The notes beneath the pieces are model-generated. The model saw only the letters and a program-made list of their open reading frames with translations. It ran no database searches and had not been told where the DNA came from. Both the position numbers and the translations under genes were made by a program. From Linderina pennispora (taxonomy: Eukaryota > Kickxellomycota > Kickxellomycetes > Kickxellales > Kickxellaceae), in NCBI RefSeq assembly GCF_002104995.1, contig NW_024468252.1:124001-188000 (forward strand): DNA of 64,000 nucleotides. The letters run 5' to 3'. Positions 50,054-61,684 of the stretch are shown piece by piece. The number at the start of each line of letters is the position of its first letter. The stretch's first letter is position 1.

Positions 50054-50399
50054 AGAATAACCAAGTATTAAATAACAAATCAATTACTAGCAGTTGAAAA
50101 ATATTTTAAAAATCAGAATGTTTAGTGATGGCCAAAAAGATTTTAGCAACTAGATTAATTAATAAATAAAAATATAAGAATAGACACTTCTCTGAAACCC
50201 CCTTCAGCATCCTGAAAAATTTCAGTTGATACACAATTAATATGCTTCTACTGAGATACAGGCTGGGTCACAAGAAATCAACTGAAATTTTTCAGGATGC
50301 CGAAGGGGGTTTCGGAGCAGTTCAAAAAAAACAAAAGAACAAAAAGTTTTACAACTTCTAATTATTTTTTACTTAGTTTAGTGATTGTGAATGACCTCC
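50054..50399 (-). repeat. Family-1 module (a type), truncated
   Basis: Lacks about 50 bp of its left end, beginning AGAATAACCAAG directly after the preceding module, and ends TTGTGAATGACCTCC against LINE C. It marks the right edge of the DNA-transposon cluster. Confidence 0.82.
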
Positions 50400-51485
50400 A
50401 TAGAGGACAGTGCATCTGATTCCTCTGATGCTCCACTAAGCCGCAGACTGCAATCCCATACAAAAAAGGCCCACCACACATCCCCACAGTTGGACAAGCA
50501 GGGCGCTGCAAGTGCTCACTAGAACACTAGCACCAAACTGCTAACAACCGGAACTGTTTCTGAATGTCAGCTCAAGAAATTTGAGAAGATATGTTAGAGA
50601 CCATTGGCAAACGACCCACCTCTTTACGACCTTCAATGGGCTCTATGGCTGATGCCCCATTAGCCAGAGGCCCACCACCACCCCCAAATATCCTTGCCGC
50701 TGCTTTTGTGCCTGATAAACATAATGACAGTGACAATGAGGATCCACAAGAACAGGAGCCTTTGGGCACTGACTTACCACACCCAGATCCACCAGCCTGG
50801 GCTGAACTACCAGTCCCTGAACCACCATCCCTCCACCCACTCTCCCTCCCACGCCTCTGTATTGCCTCAGCAAATATACAAGGTGCAATGAGTAATGAGC
50901 AGAAATTGCTAGAGTTTGAACAACTCGCAAAAGACAATACTGTGAACATTGTGTTCATCCAGGAGTTCCAAGGTGCAGCTGACCCATCTACATGCCTACA
51001 GGGAGCATTCAATAGCTTTGTCTGCTCAGCACCTGCCCCCACTACTACATGATCTGATGGTCGCCCTGCCTACTATGACACAGTCATTCTGACAGCCAAA
51101 GCACTTGGTGCTGTAGAGCTGCAGACACCATTCTCATCACCATAAGCAACATTCCTCACTATCCCCTCACTGCGCCTGTAGTTAATCAACATACATAGCC
51201 CTTTTGGACAGGAAACTGATGACTTCCACTTCCACATAGCGACTGCAGCCAGCATGTTCTAGGAACATGGCTGGACACTGCTTATTGGTGGTGATTTCAA
51301 TATTGCCCCAACACACAGAAACTGCCTACATGCCAATGATGATGAGTGCAATTTCCACATCATTCCCATATATAACCTCTACAATAGTACTGTGGACATC
51401 CTCGACTTTTAGTGCCAATGCATATCAGCAACACCTGCCAATGCCACAACTGGGCCACTAGTGAATGACTTCACCTACAACCACA

Positions 51486-51881
51486 GGAGGTCATTCACAA
51501 TCACTAAACTAAGTAAAAAATAATTAGAAATTGTAAAACTTTTTGTTCTTTTGTTTTTTTTGAACTTCTCCGAAACCCCCTTCGGCATCCTGAAAAATTT
51601 CAGTTGATTTCTCAGGACGCAGCCTGTATCTCAGTAGAAGCATATTAATTGTGTATCAACTGAAATTTTTCAGGATGCCGAAGGGGGTTTCGGAGAAGCG
51701 TCTGTTCTTATATTTTTATTTATTAGTTAATCTAGTTGCTAAAATCTTTTTGGCCATCACTAAACATTCTGATTTTTAAAATATTTTTCAACTACTAGTA
51801 ATTGATTTGTTATTTAATACTTGGTTATTCTGATACAAGATATTAAGTTTCTTTAAACTTTCTTATTTGTGAATGGCCTCC
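51486..51881 (+). mobile_element. Family-1 MITE (a type)
   Basis: 396-bp stand-alone module in LINE C with ACA duplications (51483-51485 and 51882-51884). Shows that family-1 modules also move alone. Confidence 0.9.
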
Positions 51882-54052
51882 ACAATCATAGTGGGTACAT
51901 ATCTCATCTAGATCTGTTTCTGGTACCCCTTGAATAGGCTTTGCGATGGAACACAGAGTACATCACTGCTCTACTAGTAGCAGATTATAAGATGATAATA
52001 CTCACTATTGATTCTGTGACTCCTGAGCCTAAGCGCACACACTGACCATACTATCTGGACCCAGCCAAACTCAATATTGATACCAATATTGAGTTCATCA
52101 ACAAGAAATTTGACATGTTCCTCAGCAACATCCCTAAAATACCCAGAGAGATACTGCCAGCATACATGCAAGTCCTAGCTGACATACTTGACCACTTTCG
52201 CAAGGAGGACTACTAATGAGATCATGGCAAGCACCGTAGCATACACTCTAAGTTTCGCCAATTTGCCAACTTGGCAAACTAGGCATATATGGCAAACTCT
52301 AGTACAGTGGCTAAGGCACTTCACAGCCAAATAGCAGCTATTGAAGAGGAGGCTAAGGCACTATATGTGACCATAGCTGACCATATTGCTGACTGCTGCA
52401 AAAACACCTGGGTTCATAAAGGAGATTGGCGAAACACATAGAACTACCAGCACACCAGAAATGCCATCAACCCACTATCCTCAACAACAATCACTGCCCT
52501 ATGGGATGCCAATACTAGTAACATTGTAGAGGACTGTACTATGATCCCTGAAGTTACCAGACAATTCTATATAGACATGTACAAGTGCACCCAACTAGCA
52601 GCCTAAGATGTGGATCATCTGCTAGATCTACATAAGCAATATGTTGATGCTCGACCAGCAAAACAAATTGCAGAGGCAACAGCAATGGTGGGTGAGTTGA
52701 TCACCTTAGCACAGGTCACTGAGGCATGCAAGAGTGCAAGCCACAAACATGCTCCTGGGCCCAATGGCATACCAGTAGAGCTGTACATTAAGTGTGCTAA
52801 AGCATGTGAAGCTCTGTGGTACATTGCAAACTGCATCTTGGCTGATGCATCCCTAGTCACTGAGTAGTTCACTGCTGGCCGCATTGTGATATTGTTCAAG
52901 AAGAAGGACCCACTGGACCTGCAGTACTACAGGCCTATCTCTCTCTTGAACTCTGACCTCAAGGTCATCACAAGTATACTGGCCCAATGCATTGGCTATG
53001 CAGTCCAGCACCATATCTTACCAGAGCAAACAGCAATTGTTCCTAGCTACAGAATGTCTGATGCTATCCATAATGTAATGTGTGTGATGCACCATCTCAA
53101 GAGATAAGAGCACCCCTCTGCAGTCATTATGTTCCTTGACCAGGCTAAGGCATATGACCATGTGGCACATGTCACTCTCTTCTGCCTACTGTGTGAGAAC
53201 TACAGGCTCCCTCAAAAGGTCACCAACCTCATCAAGGCACTGTACAGCACTGCATCCTCCTCTGTTATAATCAACAGCATTGAGTCAGCACTATTTCCAG
53301 TACAAAATGGTGTTCAACAAGGGTATGCACTGCATGAACATATCCCACACACATGTTTCCCCACACTGAACCTTGCATCAGGCCCAATACTATTCTCATA
53401 CTCCATGTATATGGATGACATAGCAGTTGTTATCAAGTATGCCCACAACTACCAAAAACTGCAGTATGCTCTTGACAGATACTGCAAGGGCACAAATGCC
53501 TTATTCAACATTGAGAAGACTGAGGCAATTCTAATTCGGCATAGCAGCTATGATGCTGAGAGCCCATTGGCCAAATTACCAGTCAAACCAGTACCAATTG
53601 GCATCCCTGTGTGCTACCTTGGAGCATACCTGGGCATTGGCCTAGAGGTATAGGATCTGGTCAACAGCTCCATATCATGCATCTCAGTAAGAGCTGCAAA
53701 AGCTGTACAAACATACCATACTTAGAGGCCATGCCTTTGCAATTACCATATTTGCCCACCCCCTTCTACATTTTTCCACTCAGTTTACCCCATTCCAGAT
53801 GCAAGATATTGGGAAACAGAAACAGTGGGTCTCTGGCATTCTGTGGGGCTGTACCTGACCATACCTCAATGAGACTCTGCTTACGCAACCAGCAAAAAGT
53901 GGGGGCCTAGGATTTACATCCCTCTATGCTATTTACTGAGCAGTTATGCTATGAGAGGCAGGCCAAGCAATGGATGCTTTTGAGTGCATTATCAATGCCC
54001 AAGCTATATCACAGCTAATACCAGAGACAATTCCAGTTTGGGCATAGATACT

Positions 54053-54513
54053 GGGGGTCATTCCTGGACTTGTAAATTTTAGTTATTTGCAATTTTATTA
54101 GATAGATATTTGAATAATTGTTTTCAGAACTATTTTTTGCTACTAATTATTTTTTCTATAGTTATTATTTGTTATTGTGTCCAGAATGTTTTTGTGTGTA
54201 TAATTGATTTTAAAAATACAAATATTTTTTTTGCCATTTCACCCAAACTGCCATCGGCATCTTGGAAAAGTTTCAGTGAACATAATTTCCTTGTGGTTGC
54301 TTAGCCACATCTATTGAGATATTGACTTTTGTTGCCCAATGATAATTAACCCCAAATATGCAAAGTTTTTCTTTCTGGTTGAAATTATGTTCACTGAAAC
54401 TTTTCCAAGATGCCGATGGCGGTTTGGGTGAAATTTTTATTTCACTGAAATTTCTAATAGTTCCAGCATGCATAAATAGTTAATGGGCAGATAAGTATCT
54501 CTGTATAACCCCC
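54053..54513 (-). mobile_element. Family-2 MITE in LINE C
   Basis: 461 bp, ACT duplication (54050-54052 and 54514-54516). Spacer in the plus orientation relative to its flanks. Confidence 0.9.
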
Positions 54514-54766
54514 ACTACTGTCAGACTGGCAATATGACCGAGTTGATCTCCAGGGTAACAGTGGTGCACCAAAGCCATTGAGGGTAATGCATGACCACAT
54601 CTGGTGCTTCCTCCAGAACCCTTTCCTCCAGAGACACTGCCATATCAACCTTTAAGATAAGGTCTGGCCAATATACTAGCAATTGATCTACAAGTGATTT
54701 GTGCATGCAAAATCACACATCCAGATCTGCCTAGACCCCACTATGGCACATAGCAACTTGGCCAAT

Positions 54767-55227
54767 GGGGGTCATTCCTGGACTTGTAAATTTTAGATAT
54801 TTGCAATTTACTTATTTAGATATTTGATTAATCATTTTCAGAACAGTTTTTTGCTACTAATTATTTTTATTATGGTTAATATTAATTATTGTGTCCAGAA
54901 TGTTTCTGTGCTTATAATTGATTTTAAAAATACAAATATTTTTTTTACTATTTCACCCAAACCGCCATCAGCATCTTGGAAAAGTTTCAGTGAACATAAT
55001 TTCCTTGTAGTTGCTTAGCCACATCTATTGAGATATTGACTTTTATTGCCCAATAATAATTAACCCCAAATATGCAAAGTTTTTCTTTCTGGTTGAAATT
55101 ATGTTCACTGAAACTTTTCCAAGATGCCGATGGCAGTTTGGGTGAAATTTTTATTTCACTGAAATTGCCAATAGTTCCAGCATGCATAAATAGTTAATGG
55201 GCAGATCAGTATCTCTGCATAACCCCC
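54767..55227 (-). mobile_element. Family-2 MITE in LINE C, diverged
   Basis: 461 bp, AAT duplication (54764-54766 and 55228-55230). More substitutions than the others, for instance in the outer arms (TTAATATTAATTATTG). Confidence 0.88.
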
Positions 55228-56529
55228 AATATGCCAATCATCAGCACTAGCATAGCCCCCATCCAGAGTGCCTACTGGTACTAGGTCCACAAGTTCTACA
55301 AATGGATTCATGACCAGAATGCTTATGCAGTGCCAAATATGCCAATAACCCCTCCACTTTTCTCAATAGGCATCATTGAGTCATTCTCCAAATGGCTTAA
55401 GTCTGAGTACTATGGCTTGTCAGCCAAAGCACGACAAGCAGCAGCAGATCTCGCAGAAAACTTGGGCCTAATCCAGCAGCAAATCCAGCAGCAGGAAGAG
55501 CAGCATACAGCAAACCCCTAGGCAGCAGTGTTAAAGCCATATCTGGCAAGCCTGTTCGTCAATAGCCAGCCAATAAAGCCAGAGCACAACCACTACTTCA
55601 GCTGGTGGTCCAGGACCACACACACAACCCAACACCTCCTACGCACAGACTCCCCAATTCCATTCCCAGAACCCACATACTAGGTCCCCACATTGGCCTT
55701 CCCAAAAATCCCCAAAACAATGCCATGGTCAATTGTGGCCAGAGTCAATGCCCTACTACAAGCCCATGCTACACTACACTGGCTCCACATAGATTGCCTG
55801 CCCCACTGATACCACCAAGATTCCCTAAAGCAGTGCCACTGTGGAGCTACAGAAACCCCACAGTATCTGGCAGGTGCATGCCCACTCACAGCCTACTATT
55901 GGGACCAGGTTCTCCCCAAATATGTAGCTGTGGGCCAAGCCCTAGTGCCAAATGTCCTTGCTGAGGTAGCTGAGTTGATAGAAAGAGCCCACAATACCAG
56001 GATCCAAGATGTGGACATCTATGAATTGCCAATCATAAGACTACACCCCCCAAATTGGCTCCCTTACCCATTCCCACCCACACAGATCTCCCCAGGACAC
56101 TGGCTAGTGTCACCAGCACTCTGTTGGATAGCATTTACACTGCCACAGATCAGGGATAAACCACACATAGCCTGAGAATTCCAACAGCTCTGGGAGCTAG
56201 GAACAAGTCTGCTCATTTACTTCCTGGCTATTGTATGCCATGACGAAGCCTACACAGACACCGTGTGGTCTACAGCCCAGTTCACCAGTGCATACAATGG
56301 AGAGTTCACCAAATATGCACTTGCATTTCTCCCACCCGACTCCTTCCTTCACAGCTATATCAACCAGCTTAAACTTGCGGTTCCGATTACAAGCCAAAGG
56401 CAATCTGATCTCGGTGATCACGATCAAGACCATATCGGATCGCAAATATCAGAAAACTCGCCCCAATCATGCAGACCACCATAATGGACAATCGCAGCCC
56501 TGTAACTAGGATTTTAGAACCTCTGAGTG

Positions 56530-56776
56530 TGTCGCGACCCTATTTAAAGGTCACGAGCTTCGTCTACTCGCCCAGGCACTAATCAATTGATAGGGACAGT
56601 TGATATTATTAAACAAGAAGAGATGATTCCTCCCGGGTCACTCCTGGAGTGATCCGGTGTCTATTTTATAGCCTTAACTATGTGGCCTCGCCTAGGGTGA
56701 TGAATCAGTCTCATCATCTGTGATCGGCTGAGTCGCATAAGCATTGGCTTTGAGTGACTGTGGTGTGATCACCACA
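56530..56776 (-). repeat. 3' LTR of Ty3-like element 2
   Basis: 247 bp, TGTCGCGACCC to GATCACCACA. The pol stop codon lies inside it (56692). Confidence 0.93.
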
Positions 56777-59700
56777 TCATCCTCCTCTTTAAGAAGGGGT
56801 AGCCCTTTCCTGGTAACCATGGTCTTGGGTGGCATCGCTGTGGTCCACGTGCTCAAACGATCATGGTGCACCAGTTCCGCAACTCGGCGTCCTTGTGGTG
56901 TCACAAGCTTATATGTGTTGAACGGAGCACGTTCCCACACCATATACGGGCCGAGCCATGGAGGGTCCAACTTCTTCTTGGCCATATTCTTCACCTTGAC
57001 CCAATGTCCAACGTCATAGGGTTTCCCCGTTTTTGTCGCCTTAGAATAAACCTCATTCATTCTGTGTGCGGCGGCAAATTGACGTTCGCGAGCGATATGG
57101 CGGGTCGAATTGACCTTGCTCAAGCGGAGGACTTCTTGGGCATAGACATCACGGTTGTCCTTGTTGTTCCAAGAGACCGGTGGCATACTATCCAGTGGTA
57201 GCCTTGGTTCTTTTCCGAACAACATGAAGAACGGGGACAACTTCGTCACAGCATGCATTCGAACTCTTGTTGCCCACACCGCCTGGGGTAGATATTGATC
57301 CCAGCGGTGCTTGGCATGGAACGCAAGTTTCGATAGCATCTGGCCTACCACACCATTGGCACGTTCGGTCTTGCCATTGGTTTGTGGGTGGTAGGATGAT
57401 GTCTTGAGGTGACGAACATGGTTGCGGCGAAGGTAAGCACTTGTGACCTCACTAAGGAATGCAGAGCCACGATCAGACAGGATCTCTACTGGGGCACCGT
57501 ACTGGAGTGCGATCTCACAGTAGATGAAGTCGGCAACCGTTTCAGCTGTAGCATCCTTTGTAGCTTTAGCCACGATCCAGTTTGATGTGTGCTCGATCGC
57601 CAGTAAAATCCAAGCGTTTCCTGACAATGTGCGGGGCATAATGCCAATGAAATCAATGCCCCAGCGAACAAATAGCTCAGCCGGCAGCACTAGCGCATTC
57701 ATCGGGGCCTTTGACTTGTCATCTCTGCCAGCAGTCGCTGCCTGACATACTGGACATTGGGCAATGATGTCTTCCACATATGAGCGCATATGAAGCCACC
57801 AATGCCGCAGACGCATCAAGCCGTACACTGAGGATACACCTAGATGTGCGAAATCCAAGTGATAGGCCTGGACAAGCGCAATGCGCGCTCTTTCCCCCTC
57901 TACGATGGGAAGCCAGGTCCTATGCTTCTTGATAAGCAGCACGTTCTGCTTGGACAGTCGCAAATTGGGCAATGCACGTTGTACTCGGTTGACCTCTGGC
58001 TCAGTCACCTGCTCCGGCGGTGGTTGCTTCAGTATCAGAGCTCGGGCTGTCAGCTCCCACTTCTCCACAGGTGTTAATTCCTGCTTCGTAGTGGCCACCA
58101 GTGTGGCGAGATCAAACCGACGGGATAAGGAGTCAGCAACCACGTTGGCCTGGCCCTTCAGGTATACGACCTTGGGTGCTACGCTCATCCAGCGCTCTAG
58201 CCAGCGGGCTATGCGACCATGGGGATTTTGCTCCGCGAAGACACCAATCAGGGACTGATGGTCAGTATAGACTGTAACCTCGTAACCGCGTACAATGTAC
58301 TCCCAGGTTTCGAAAGCATAGACGATGCCTAGCATCTCGCGCTCTCGAGCCGAATAGTTACGTTCAGCTGGTCGTAAGGAGCGACTAGCAAATGCAACCG
58401 GGTGTAGGAAGTCGCCATAGGCCTGGGCTAGAACAGCCCCAATCGCGAAAGAGCTTGCATCGGACTCGATCACAAATGGGCGGTCCCAGTCCGGCGCCTT
58501 CAGCACGGGTGCTGCTGTCACAGCCTTTTTAAGGGCTGCAAAAGCCAGCCGTGCGTTGGCAGACCAGTTGACGTCATCCTTCATGGTCCGCTCGTGGGTC
58601 AGTTGGTAAAGCGGCGCAGCGATCGATGCAAATCCAGGTACGAAACGACGATAGTATGAGCAAAGGCCCAGGAATGACAGTACGTCGCGTGCTGTATTCG
58701 GCAATGGCCATTTCTCAACCGCTTCGAGCTTGTCCTGACAGGGCGTAATCCCACAGTCAGTCACCATATGGCCCAGAAACTGTACCGATTTGGCAGCAAA
58801 GGTACACTTTGATGGCTTCAGGTGCAGATCTGCCTTGCCCAGCGCCTCCAGGACCAATCGTACATGTTGTCTATGTGTCTCCATATCCACCGAGTATATC
58901 AGAATATCATCCAGATATACCAAGACGAACTTGTCGAGAAATGGCTGAAGTACAATGTTCATCAACCGTTGGAATGTCGATGGAGCATTGCACAAACCAA
59001 ATGGCATCACCAAGAATTCATACGCGCCATAGCGTGTGGTGAATGCCGTCTTCTCGATGTCGTCGTTGGCCATTCTGATCTGATGATACCCTGATCGGAG
59101 GTCCAGCGAAGAGAACACACATGCAGTACCAATCTGGTCCAGACAATCGTCGACCCGTGGTAACGGATACTTGTCCTTGATCGTCCGCTTGTTCAATAAA
59201 CGGTAGTCGACACACATGCGGGTAGAGCCATCCTTTTTTCCAACGAGGATTATTGGATGAGCCCATGGTGACGATGACGGGCGAATCAAGCCTTGTGCTA
59301 ACATGTCGTCGAGCTGTGCCTTCAATTCCGACAATTGCTTCCGGCCCATGCGATACGACGCAAGCGCATGCGGTGGGCCATCCTCTAGCCGAATAGAATG
59401 CTCGACCGACCGGTGAGGTGGCAGTTCTATCACTGGCGCGAATAGTGACTCGAACTCTTGTATCGTCTGCTCAAGTTCTCGATCCTGGCAGACCACCTCT
59501 ACGCCATTTGGGTTTGCTGGTTGGCGCAACAGCACAACCCATGCGTCCAATATTTTCCGGTCCCGAACCATACGGTGTAAGCCATTCAGGCTAATCACTG
59601 ATTCCGGTACCGCCGTAGTAACCGTGATCTCTGAGCGTGAGCCATTGTGTTCTAGAATCCACTGGTTAGACTGGTAATCGGGAGTTAACCGGTTTTCCAA

Positions 59701-60291
59701 CCACCAGTCGTAGCCAAGTATGATGTCTGTTCGATTCAACGGCAGCACAAATGCCGTAACCGGAACACATAATGCACCCACCACGAGGTCAAAGTGCACC
59801 GAGACTGAGATCTGGCGCACCGAACCGTCAGCCAAAGCAGCTGAATATCCAGACTGCTGGACTGTTTTAAGGCCCAAGTCTGATACTAGCTTTCGGCTGA
59901 CAAATGAAGTAGTGGCACCCGAGTCCAGCAACGCTCTGACTGGGCGCCCGAGAACCGTGCCAATGAGCTGTGGTCTAGTTCCTGACCCGATCTGCAGTGA
60001 GGATAACTGCACGATCTTCACCTTTTTTGTCGGTTTATCATCAATCAATGACTTACACCGACGTTTTGGGCTACTGGCATCCGATTCATCCCAAGGCTGA
60101 TCCAAATGTGACCAGTCTTGGAAGGCATCGACAAACACATCGTCGCTGGTGACTGATCCTCCAGGATCAAATGTAGTGTCATCAACATGTTCGTCGAGAT
60201 CATCTGCGGGTGACCTGCCTTCCCCCTCTGGCTCGCGAGAGTCAAAGTTCAGGGCTGGCAGTTCTGGTGTGGGCAACAGCGAATCCGTCAC
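56692..60291 (-). CDS. pol: Ty3-like element 2 pol polyprotein (protease, RT, RNase H, integrase)
   Basis: 1199 codons from the GTG at 60291. In practice it is probably entered by a -1 shift from gag. Protease LLDSGATTSF at 121-130. RT with VDYRLLNKRT (361-370), SSLDLRSGYHQI, FGLCNAPSTFQ and the YLDD box at 459-462. RNase H FVIESDASSFAIGAVLAQ. Integrase zinc region HLDFAHLG and CPVCQ, then catalytic D (RWGIDFIG), D (LSDRGSAF) and E (NGKTERANG), then a GPY/F module (PPWLGPYMVW). No chromodomain is visible. All catalytic residues are present and there are no stops. Confidence 0.93.
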   Translation of the reverse strand: MTDSLLPTPELPALNFDSREPEGEGRSPADDLDEHVDDTTFDPGGSVTSDDVFVDAFQDWSHLDQPWDESDASSPKRRCKSLIDDKPTKKVKIVQLSSLQIGSGTRPQLIGTVLGRPVRALLDSGATTSFVSRKLVSDLGLKTVQQSGYSAALADGSVRQISVSVHFDLVVGALCVPVTAFVLPLNRTDIILGYDWWLENRLTPDYQSNQWILEHNGSRSEITVTTAVPESVISLNGLHRMVRDRKILDAWVVLLRQPANPNGVEVVCQDRELEQTIQEFESLFAPVIELPPHRSVEHSIRLEDGPPHALASYRMGRKQLSELKAQLDDMLAQGLIRPSSSPWAHPIILVGKKDGSTRMCVDYRLLNKRTIKDKYPLPRVDDCLDQIGTACVFSSLDLRSGYHQIRMANDDIEKTAFTTRYGAYEFLVMPFGLCNAPSTFQRLMNIVLQPFLDKFVLVYLDDILIYSVDMETHRQHVRLVLEALGKADLHLKPSKCTFAAKSVQFLGHMVTDCGITPCQDKLEAVEKWPLPNTARDVLSFLGLCSYYRRFVPGFASIAAPLYQLTHERTMKDDVNWSANARLAFAALKKAVTAAPVLKAPDWDRPFVIESDASSFAIGAVLAQAYGDFLHPVAFASRSLRPAERNYSAREREMLGIVYAFETWEYIVRGYEVTVYTDHQSLIGVFAEQNPHGRIARWLERWMSVAPKVVYLKGQANVVADSLSRRFDLATLVATTKQELTPVEKWELTARALILKQPPPEQVTEPEVNRVQRALPNLRLSKQNVLLIKKHRTWLPIVEGERARIALVQAYHLDFAHLGVSSVYGLMRLRHWWLHMRSYVEDIIAQCPVCQAATAGRDDKSKAPMNALVLPAELFVRWGIDFIGIMPRTLSGNAWILLAIEHTSNWIVAKATKDATAETVADFIYCEIALQYGAPVEILSDRGSAFLSEVTSAYLRRNHVRHLKTSSYHPQTNGKTERANGVVGQMLSKLAFHAKHRWDQYLPQAVWATRVRMHAVTKLSPFFMLFGKEPRLPLDSMPPVSWNNKDNRDVYAQEVLRLSKVNSTRHIARERQFAAAHRMNEVYSKATKTGKPYDVGHWVKVKNMAKKKLDPPWLGPYMVWERAPFNTYKLVTPQGRRVAELVHHDRLSTWTTAMPPKTMVTRKGLPLLKEEDDVVITPQSLKANAYATQPITDDETDSSP
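56777..56790 (-). promoter_or_regulatory. Polypurine tract of Ty3-like element 2
   Basis: Sense AAAGAGGAGGATGA directly upstream of the 3' LTR. It lies within the pol reading frame. Confidence 0.75.
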
Positions 60292-61244
60292 TGCTGCCCT
60301 GCACCTTTTCCCGGCTTCTTGGTGCAGTTCTGCGAAACATGACCAGGATCACCGCAAGCAAAGCAACGGCGTTGTGCACGTAGCCATTGCTTACATGTGG
60401 GGTGGTCCTTGGCCAAGGGTACCGAGATGGAACCGACCTTGATCCAAATGATCGAGCTACCCTTCGTGTATACCGCAGAAACTTCCATTGGTTCTGGTTG
60501 AGCTGGCAGACTGGATACGCCAGTTGCTGCTGGCTGCAACCCCGTAGCCTCTGCTACTGTCTGTTCTAACACATCGGCATTGTTGACTAGCCGTAGTGCT
60601 TCTACAAACTCAGTAGGCGCTTTCCGAACCAGCGCTTTATAGAGACTAGGATTCAGCCCATGCAGGAAATACGAAATTCGCTCAATGTCTGCGATATCGC
60701 TGCCGCCTACGATTTCTGCTTCTGCCGCGATATATTGCTGTAGAGTTTTACCCCGCTGGTTCAGCTCAATCAAGCGGTGTCGGAAGACATACAGGTGGTC
60801 AGGACGCGAAAGCATTGAGTCGAATTCTGCAATGAAGAACGCCGGTGTGGCCATGATCAAAGCCTGCCGCCCCGGGTGTCGGCTTAAGTGCGCGTCGATC
60901 ATCGTCTTGGCCTGTCCGACTACTGCATTTCGTAAGTACAACGCCTTTTGAGGCAACGTGCCAGATTGCATTGTGTCCATGTACGCTGACCATTTATCTC
61001 CCCAATTCTTAAAGGTAACATTCGACGTCACCATGTCGTATGGTTCAATATTCGGTGCTTCGTTGGCATGGACTGTCACTGCTCCTGGTTGGTTCTGGCT
61101 GTCCATCCTCTGCTGGATATAGCCCACGAGACGATCGCCCAGGACAGGATGCTCGTTCAGCAGCTGCAGGAGTTGGTTGAACTGGGCCTCCTGCTGCTCA
61201 GAGGTCGGGTTAGCGTTGGTACTGGCATTAGCGTTGTTGTTCAT
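60288..61244 (-). CDS. gag: Ty3-like element 2 gag
   Basis: 318 codons from ATG at 61242-61244 (MNNNANASTNAN). The frame is open further up to the LTR edge, but only with non-ATG codons. Central capsid-like part (residues about 60-240, LYLRNAVVGQAKTM, YFLHGLNPSLYKAL), then one zinc knuckle CFACGDPGHVSQNC near the C-terminus. The stop TGA overlaps the first codon of the pol frame. Confidence 0.88.
   Translation of the reverse strand: MNNNANASTNANPTSEQQEAQFNQLLQLLNEHPVLGDRLVGYIQQRMDSQNQPGAVTVHANEAPNIEPYDMVTSNVTFKNWGDKWSAYMDTMQSGTLPQKALYLRNAVVGQAKTMIDAHLSRHPGRQALIMATPAFFIAEFDSMLSRPDHLYVFRHRLIELNQRGKTLQQYIAAEAEIVGGSDIADIERISYFLHGLNPSLYKALVRKAPTEFVEALRLVNNADVLEQTVAEATGLQPAATGVSSLPAQPEPMEVSAVYTKGSSIIWIKVGSISVPLAKDHPTCKQWLRAQRRCFACGDPGHVSQNCTKKPGKGAGQQ
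60306..60312 (-). promoter_or_regulatory. Candidate -1 frameshift slippery site
   Basis: Sense G GGA AAA in the gag frame (codons CCG GGA AAA GGT), 5 codons before the gag stop. A -1 slip here leads directly into the open pol frame. It matches the X XXY YYZ pattern of retroviral slippery sites. I have not folded the downstream RNA. Confidence 0.6.
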
Positions 61245-61308
61245 GGTGCTGAAAAATGGAGTGGACGTAGACGATAGTTCTGAGGACAGAATAAGGGACT
61301 TGGGTGAT

Positions 61309-61315
61309 GCTACCA
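61309..61315 (-). promoter_or_regulatory. Primer-binding site of Ty3-like element 2 (partial)
   Basis: Sense TGGTAGC one base past the 5' LTR, followed by ATCACCC. The first seven bases are what would pair with a tRNA ending GCTA-CCA, such as many initiator tRNA-Met. The rest does not match a tRNA I can name. Confidence 0.5.
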
Positions 61316-61316
61316 A

Positions 61317-61563
61317 TGTCGCGACCCTATTTAAAGGTCACGAGCTTCGTCTACTCGCCCAGGCACTAATCAATTGATAGGGACAGTTGATATTATTAAA
61401 CAAGAAGAGATGATTCCTCCCGGGTCACTCCTGGAGTGATCCGGTGTCTATTTTATAGCCTTAACTATGTGGCCTCGCCTAGGGTGATGAATCAGTCTCA
61501 TCATCTGTGATCGGCTGAGTCGCATAAGCATTGGCTTTGAGTGACTGTGGTGTGATCACCACA
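61317..61563 (-). repeat. 5' LTR of Ty3-like element 2
   Basis: 247 bp, matching 56530-56776. Confidence 0.93.
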
Positions 61564-61670
61564 AGTGCATGGATTTCTCTCTTTAAATTACCTCTTTATT
61601 ATCTTAGCAGCATTTGGCGGCTTTTCCTTTAGGACCTCCATCTAAGATACAAATAAACGCTCTTTCACCA
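61564..61670 (+). mobile_element. LINE copy C, 3' end
   Basis: Last 107 bp of copy C (3' UTR), ending CTCTTTCACCA. Confidence 0.88.
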
Positions 61671-61684
61671 TGAGCTAGCCGGGC
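61671..61684. repeat. 14-bp tRNA-derived target duplication after LINE C
   Basis: TGAGCTAGCCGGGC, fourth occurrence on this strand. Confidence 0.85.

Larger units (their letters stand above)
50564..56484 (+). pseudogene. LINE copy C ORF2, decayed
   Basis: Endonuclease, RT and C-terminal segments all recognisable. Many stops. TAG 51935, TGA 52043, TAG 52280 and TGA 53937 are at the same sites as in copy B. A deletion of about 48 bp near 53326 removes part of RT after QG(D)AL. The YIDD box has become YMDD (about 53407). Not functional. Confidence 0.88.
50400..56529 (+). mobile_element. LINE copy C, main 3' part, interrupted by three MITEs
   Basis: Continues copy C from ORF1 ATAGAGGACAG onward. 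It is interrupted at 51486-51881, 54053-54513 and 54767-55227, and then by the Ty3-like element at 56530. About 175 bp of ORF1 between CACAAGT and ATAGAGG are missing from the window. Heavily mutated by C-to-T and G-to-A transitions relative to copy B. Confidence 0.88.
56530..61563 (-). mobile_element. Ty3-like LTR retrotransposon 2
   Basis: 5034 bp with 247-bp LTRs that appear identical and a 4-bp duplication AGTG (56526-56529 and 61564-61567) in LINE C. Minus strand: gag, then protease-RT-RNase H-integrase, in two overlapping frames. Complete and open, so recent and possibly active, although it sits in a decayed LINE. Confidence 0.93.
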
